NCBI GenBank assembly: GCA_943370145.1
Contig: CALRPY020000019.1
Span: 7,209-71,208 of the forward strand
DNA from: Ga0077536 sp943370145
GTDB taxonomy: Bacteria > Pseudomonadota > Gammaproteobacteria > Ga0077536
Direction of reading: 5' to 3'
Length of the DNA: 64,000 nt
The translations under genes were made by a program, and so were the position numbers. Below are positions 61,279 to 64,000 of the stretch, in pieces; the stretch's first letter is position 1; each line of letters starts with the position of its first letter. The notes below the pieces were generated by a model. It did no database searches, was not told the DNA's origin, and saw nothing but the letters and a program-made list of their open reading frames with translations.

Positions 61279-64000
61279 GACAGGCGCTCCAGCAGGTGTT
61301 CGAGTTCGTTGAACCGGGCTTCCTCCTCGGTGAGATCCTTGCGCAGGCGCAGCTTGTCCTGGCCTTCGAGACGGTAATGCTGCGCCGACTGGATCAGCTT
61401 GATCACCTTGATCGGTTCGACGTTCGGCTGCGGCCGGAATTCGATCAGCCCGCCCTGCCGCGTCATGTCGATACGCTTGATCCCGAGCAGATCGGCCTTC
61501 AGGCGCAGCGCGGTGATGCGGAACAGATTATTCACCGCAGGGCCGCAGGGTCCAAGCCGATCGATCAACTCTTCCCGCAGCAGCGTGAGGTCGCTGTCGT
61601 TCGCGGCGCTCGCGATGCGCTTGTAGAGCACCAGCCGCGCGTGGACGTCGGGCAGGTAGTCGTCGGGCAGCAAGGCCGGGACGTGCATGTCGATTTCGCA
61701 GGCGCGCGAGATCCCGGACTCGAAATCGGGCTGCTTGCCCGCCTTCAGCGCCGACACCGCCCGATTCAGCAGTTCGGCGTAGAGGCCGAACCCTATTTCC
61801 TGGATCTGCCCGCTCTGCTCGTCGCCGAGGATTTCGCCGGCGCCGCGGATCTCCATGTCGTGGGTCGCAAGCGTGAAACCGATGCCGAGGTCCTCCAGCG
61901 ACTCGATCGCCTCCAGCCGCTTCACGGCATCGGCGGTCATCGACTTGCGCGACGGCACGAGGAGGTAGGCGTAGGCACGATGGTGCGAGCGGCCCACGCG
62001 CCCGCGCAGCTGGTAGAGCTGGGCGAGGCCGAAGCGGTCGGCGCGGTTGATCAGCATCGTGTTCGCATTCGGCACGTCGATGCCCGTCTCGATGATCGTC
62101 GTGCACACCAGGACGTTGCAGCGGCGGTGGTAGAAATCGAGCATGACCTGTTCGAGTTCCTTCTCCCGCATCTGGCCGTGGGCGTGGCGCACCCGCGCCT
62201 CGGGCACCAGCGCCGCAATCTCGTCGGCGAGCTTCTGGATGTTCTCGACCTCGTTGTGGACGAAGTAGACCTGGCCGCCGCGCGCGAGCTCGCGCATGAT
62301 CGCTTCGCGCACGAGTTCGTCGGACCACTCGTACAGGAAGGTCTGCACCGCGAGACGCTTGGAGGGCGCCGTGGCGATCACCGACAGCTCGCGCGTGCCG
62401 GACAGCGCCATGTTCAGCGTGCGCGGAATCGGGGTCGCGGTCAGCGTCAACAGATCGACCTCGGCGCGCAGCTGCTTGAACTGCTCCTTCTGGCGCACGC
62501 CGAAGCGGTGCTCCTCGTCGATGATGACCAGACCCAGGTCCTTGAACCTCACGTCACGGCCGAGCAGCTTGTGCGTGCCGATGACGATGTCGACGGTGCC
62601 GCTCTCGAGACCCGCGAGCGTCGTCTTGACCTCGCCGGACTCGCGGAAACGCGACAGCTGGCCGATGCGCACCGGCCAGTCGGCGAAGCGATCGCGGAAG
62701 GTCTGGTAGTGCTGCTGGGCGAGCAGCGTCGTCGGCACCAGCACCGCGACCTGCTTGCCGCCATTGACCGCGATGAAGGCTGCCCGCATCGCGACCTCGG
62801 TCTTGCCGAACCCGACGTCACCGCAGATGAGGCGGTCCATGGGTTGCCCGCGCTGCATGTCGTCGATCACGGCCTCGATGGCAGCCAGCTGGTCGGGCGT
62901 CTCCTCGAAGGGGAAACCCTGCTCGAACGCGCGATAGGCCTCGCGGTCGATGGCGAAGGCGTGGCCCTTGCGCGCGGCGCGCCGCGCATGGATCTCGAGC
63001 AGCTCGGCCGCAACGTCACGGATACGCTCGGCGGCCTTGCGCTTGGCCTTGTCCCACTGCCCGGTGCCTAGCTTGTGCAGCGGCGCGCGGTCGGGATCGA
63101 TGCCGGTGTAGCGGCTGATCAGCGCCAGCGCGCTGACCGGCACGTAGAGCTTGTCGCCGTCGGCGTACTCGAGCTTGATGAACTCGTTCGCGACGTCGCC
63201 GACCTGCAGCACCTCGAGCCCGAGGTAGCGACCGACGCCGTACTGTTCGTGGACCACCGGCGCCCCGACGCGAAGCTCGGCGAGGTTGCGAACCACCGCC
63301 TCCTGGTCGACGTTGCTGCGTCGCCGGCGGCGGCGCTGCGCCGCGCGCTCGCCGAAAAGCTGGAGCTCCGTGACCAGCGCGATCCGGGGCTCGTCGATTT
63401 CGACGCCTTCCGCAAGCGGGGCAACCGCCAGCGCGACGCGCTCGTCGCCCGCGGTGAACTCGGCCCAGGAGCCGACCTGCGGCAGCACGACGCCGTTCGC
63501 GCGGAACAGGTCGAGCATCGTCTCGCGGCGACCGTTCGATTCGGCCAGGAACAGCACGCGCCCGTCGTAGCGCGACAGGAACTCGGTGACCGCCAGCAGC
63601 GGCGTACGCGCCCGGGAATCAACGGGCAGGCGCGGACCCGGGCGGGTGGCGAAGCGCTGCGCCTTCGCCCGCTCCTCCCAGGACTCGGGGTCCACGTGGA
63701 TACGCGCGCGGGACGACAGCTCGGCCGCGACCTCGCCGTCGGCGAGGAACAGCCGGGACGGCGGGAGGATCGGCCGCTCGATGTCGTGGCGCAGCTGTTC
63801 GTGGCGCTCGTCGACGGCGCGGCGAAAGGTCTTTGCCGCGTCGTCGATGTCGCCGTCGATGATGATCAACGTGTCATGGGGCAGGTAATCGAAGACGCTC
63901 GACACCGAGTCGAAGAACAGCGGCAGGTAGTATTCGATGCCCGGCGGCGCCATGCCGTCGCTGATGTCCTCGTAGATCGGGCTCGCCGTCGGCCGGCCCT
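61275..64000 (-). CDS. mfd: Transcription-repair coupling factor Mfd (N-terminal part beyond window)
   Basis: About 907 residues are seen; the frame stays open to the window edge with GRPTASPIYEDISDG before the first internal ATG. Domains in order: remainder of the UvrB-like region (IEYYLPLFFD), the CarD-like RNA-polymerase interaction domain (VHEQYGVGRYLGLEV), two RecA-like helicase lobes with Walker A CGDVGFGKTEVA, DEEH box and LRGRVGRSHH, and the C-terminal regulatory domain ending in LEHLLERLS. Mfd pushes stalled RNA polymerase off lesions and recruits UvrA. About 230-250 N-terminal residues are outside. Confidence 0.96.
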   Translation of the reverse strand, partial: GRPTASPIYEDISDGMAPPGIEYYLPLFFDSVSSVFDYLPHDTLIIIDGDIDDAAKTFRRAVDERHEQLRHDIERPILPPSRLFLADGEVAAELSSRARIHVDPESWEERAKAQRFATRPGPRLPVDSRARTPLLAVTEFLSRYDGRVLFLAESNGRRETMLDLFRANGVVLPQVGSWAEFTAGDERVALAVAPLAEGVEIDEPRIALVTELQLFGERAAQRRRRRRSNVDQEAVVRNLAELRVGAPVVHEQYGVGRYLGLEVLQVGDVANEFIKLEYADGDKLYVPVSALALISRYTGIDPDRAPLHKLGTGQWDKAKRKAAERIRDVAAELLEIHARRAARKGHAFAIDREAYRAFEQGFPFEETPDQLAAIEAVIDDMQRGQPMDRLICGDVGFGKTEVAMRAAFIAVNGGKQVAVLVPTTLLAQQHYQTFRDRFADWPVRIGQLSRFRESGEVKTTLAGLESGTVDIVIGTHKLLGRDVRFKDLGLVIIDEEHRFGVRQKEQFKQLRAEVDLLTLTATPIPRTLNMALSGTRELSVIATAPSKRLAVQTFLYEWSDELVREAIMRELARGGQVYFVHNEVENIQKLADEIAALVPEARVRHAHGQMREKELEQVMLDFYHRRCNVLVCTTIIETGIDVPNANTMLINRADRFGLAQLYQLRGRVGRSHHRAYAYLLVPSRKSMTADAVKRLEAIESLEDLGIGFTLATHDMEIRGAGEILGDEQSGQIQEIGFGLYAELLNRAVSALKAGKQPDFESGISRACEIDMHVPALLPDDYLPDVHARLVLYKRIASAANDSDLTLLREELIDRLGPCGPAVNNLFRITALRLKADLLGIKRIDMTRQGGLIEFRPQPNVEPIKVIKLIQSAQHYRLEGQDKLRLRKDLTEEEARFNELEHLLERLS

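Noticed and set aside
61296..63071. Plus-strand open frame of 591 codons opposite mfd
   Set aside because: Shadow of mfd; composition dominated by residues forced by the complementary frame.

Overview
The window is GC-rich chromosomal DNA from a gammaproteobacterium. The evidence is class I adenylate cyclase, the ubiquinone hydroxylase Coq7, the mfd-csiV pair, S-methylthioinosine phosphorylase, and a glyA-nrdR-ribD-ribE-ribB-ribH-nusB-thiL series. Gene content is compatible with the Steroidobacterales/Nevskiales/Xanthomonadales side of the class, but that placement is an inference. Genes are densely packed. I see no prophage, no recognisable transposase and no CRISPR array.

Layout. 1-9.5 kb holds housekeeping genes: a radical SAM protein cut by the window edge, rmuC, a HAD phosphatase, a Do-type periplasmic protease, coq7, rplM-rpsI with a clear promoter and terminator, a small four-helix-bundle protein, tRNA-Gln(CUG), and a dehydrogenase/thiolase pair for acyl-CoA breakdown. 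9.5-20.7 kb is envelope-rich: an MscS-type channel, a polytopic membrane protein, a PlpD-like patatin fused to an outer-membrane barrel, a DUF4105 protein, three small or unknown exported proteins and a DUF2254 protein. 20.9-26.5 kb is one compact minus-strand operon: DUF2092, a Gly/Gln-rich exported protein, a parvulin-type isomerase, a HupE/UreJ protein and a DUF3604 protein. 26.6-31 kb carries a soluble multi-GAF/PAS histidine kinase, a FixJ-like regulator and a receiver-only protein. 31.2-34.8 kb has two tandem M14 metallopeptidases and a DUF2238 membrane protein.

35.2-46.6 kb is the most interesting part, an Anbu (bacterial proteasome-like peptidase) locus. Forward genes are a giant transglutaminase/DUF2126 protein, a circularly permuted ATP-grasp fused to an alpha-E domain, and a small transglutaminase. 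They are followed by a separately promoted pair encoding a close relative of the archaeal F420-dependent methylene-tetrahydromethanopterin dehydrogenase (Mtd) and, 5 nt downstream, Anbu. A second, unfused ATP-grasp and alpha-E pair converges from the opposite strand. Between the two halves is a noncoding island with three copies of one repeat (two direct, one inverted) and a near-perfect 37-bp palindrome. Upstream of the reverse pair, on the same strand, lie an HpcH/HpaI aldolase and a fused SoxY-SoxZ carrier of the type usually associated with quinoprotein dehydrogenases.

46.6-64 kb returns to core functions: thiamine and riboflavin synthesis, NusB, NrdR and GlyA on the minus strand, cyaA and a three-gene overlapping unit (DUF815 ATPase, hypoxanthine phosphoribosyltransferase, methylthioinosine phosphorylase) on the plus strand, then csiV and mfd, the latter cut by the window end. 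The riboflavin gene ribB carries a GTP-cyclohydrolase-II-like domain without its zinc cysteines, so a separate RibA should exist elsewhere in the genome.
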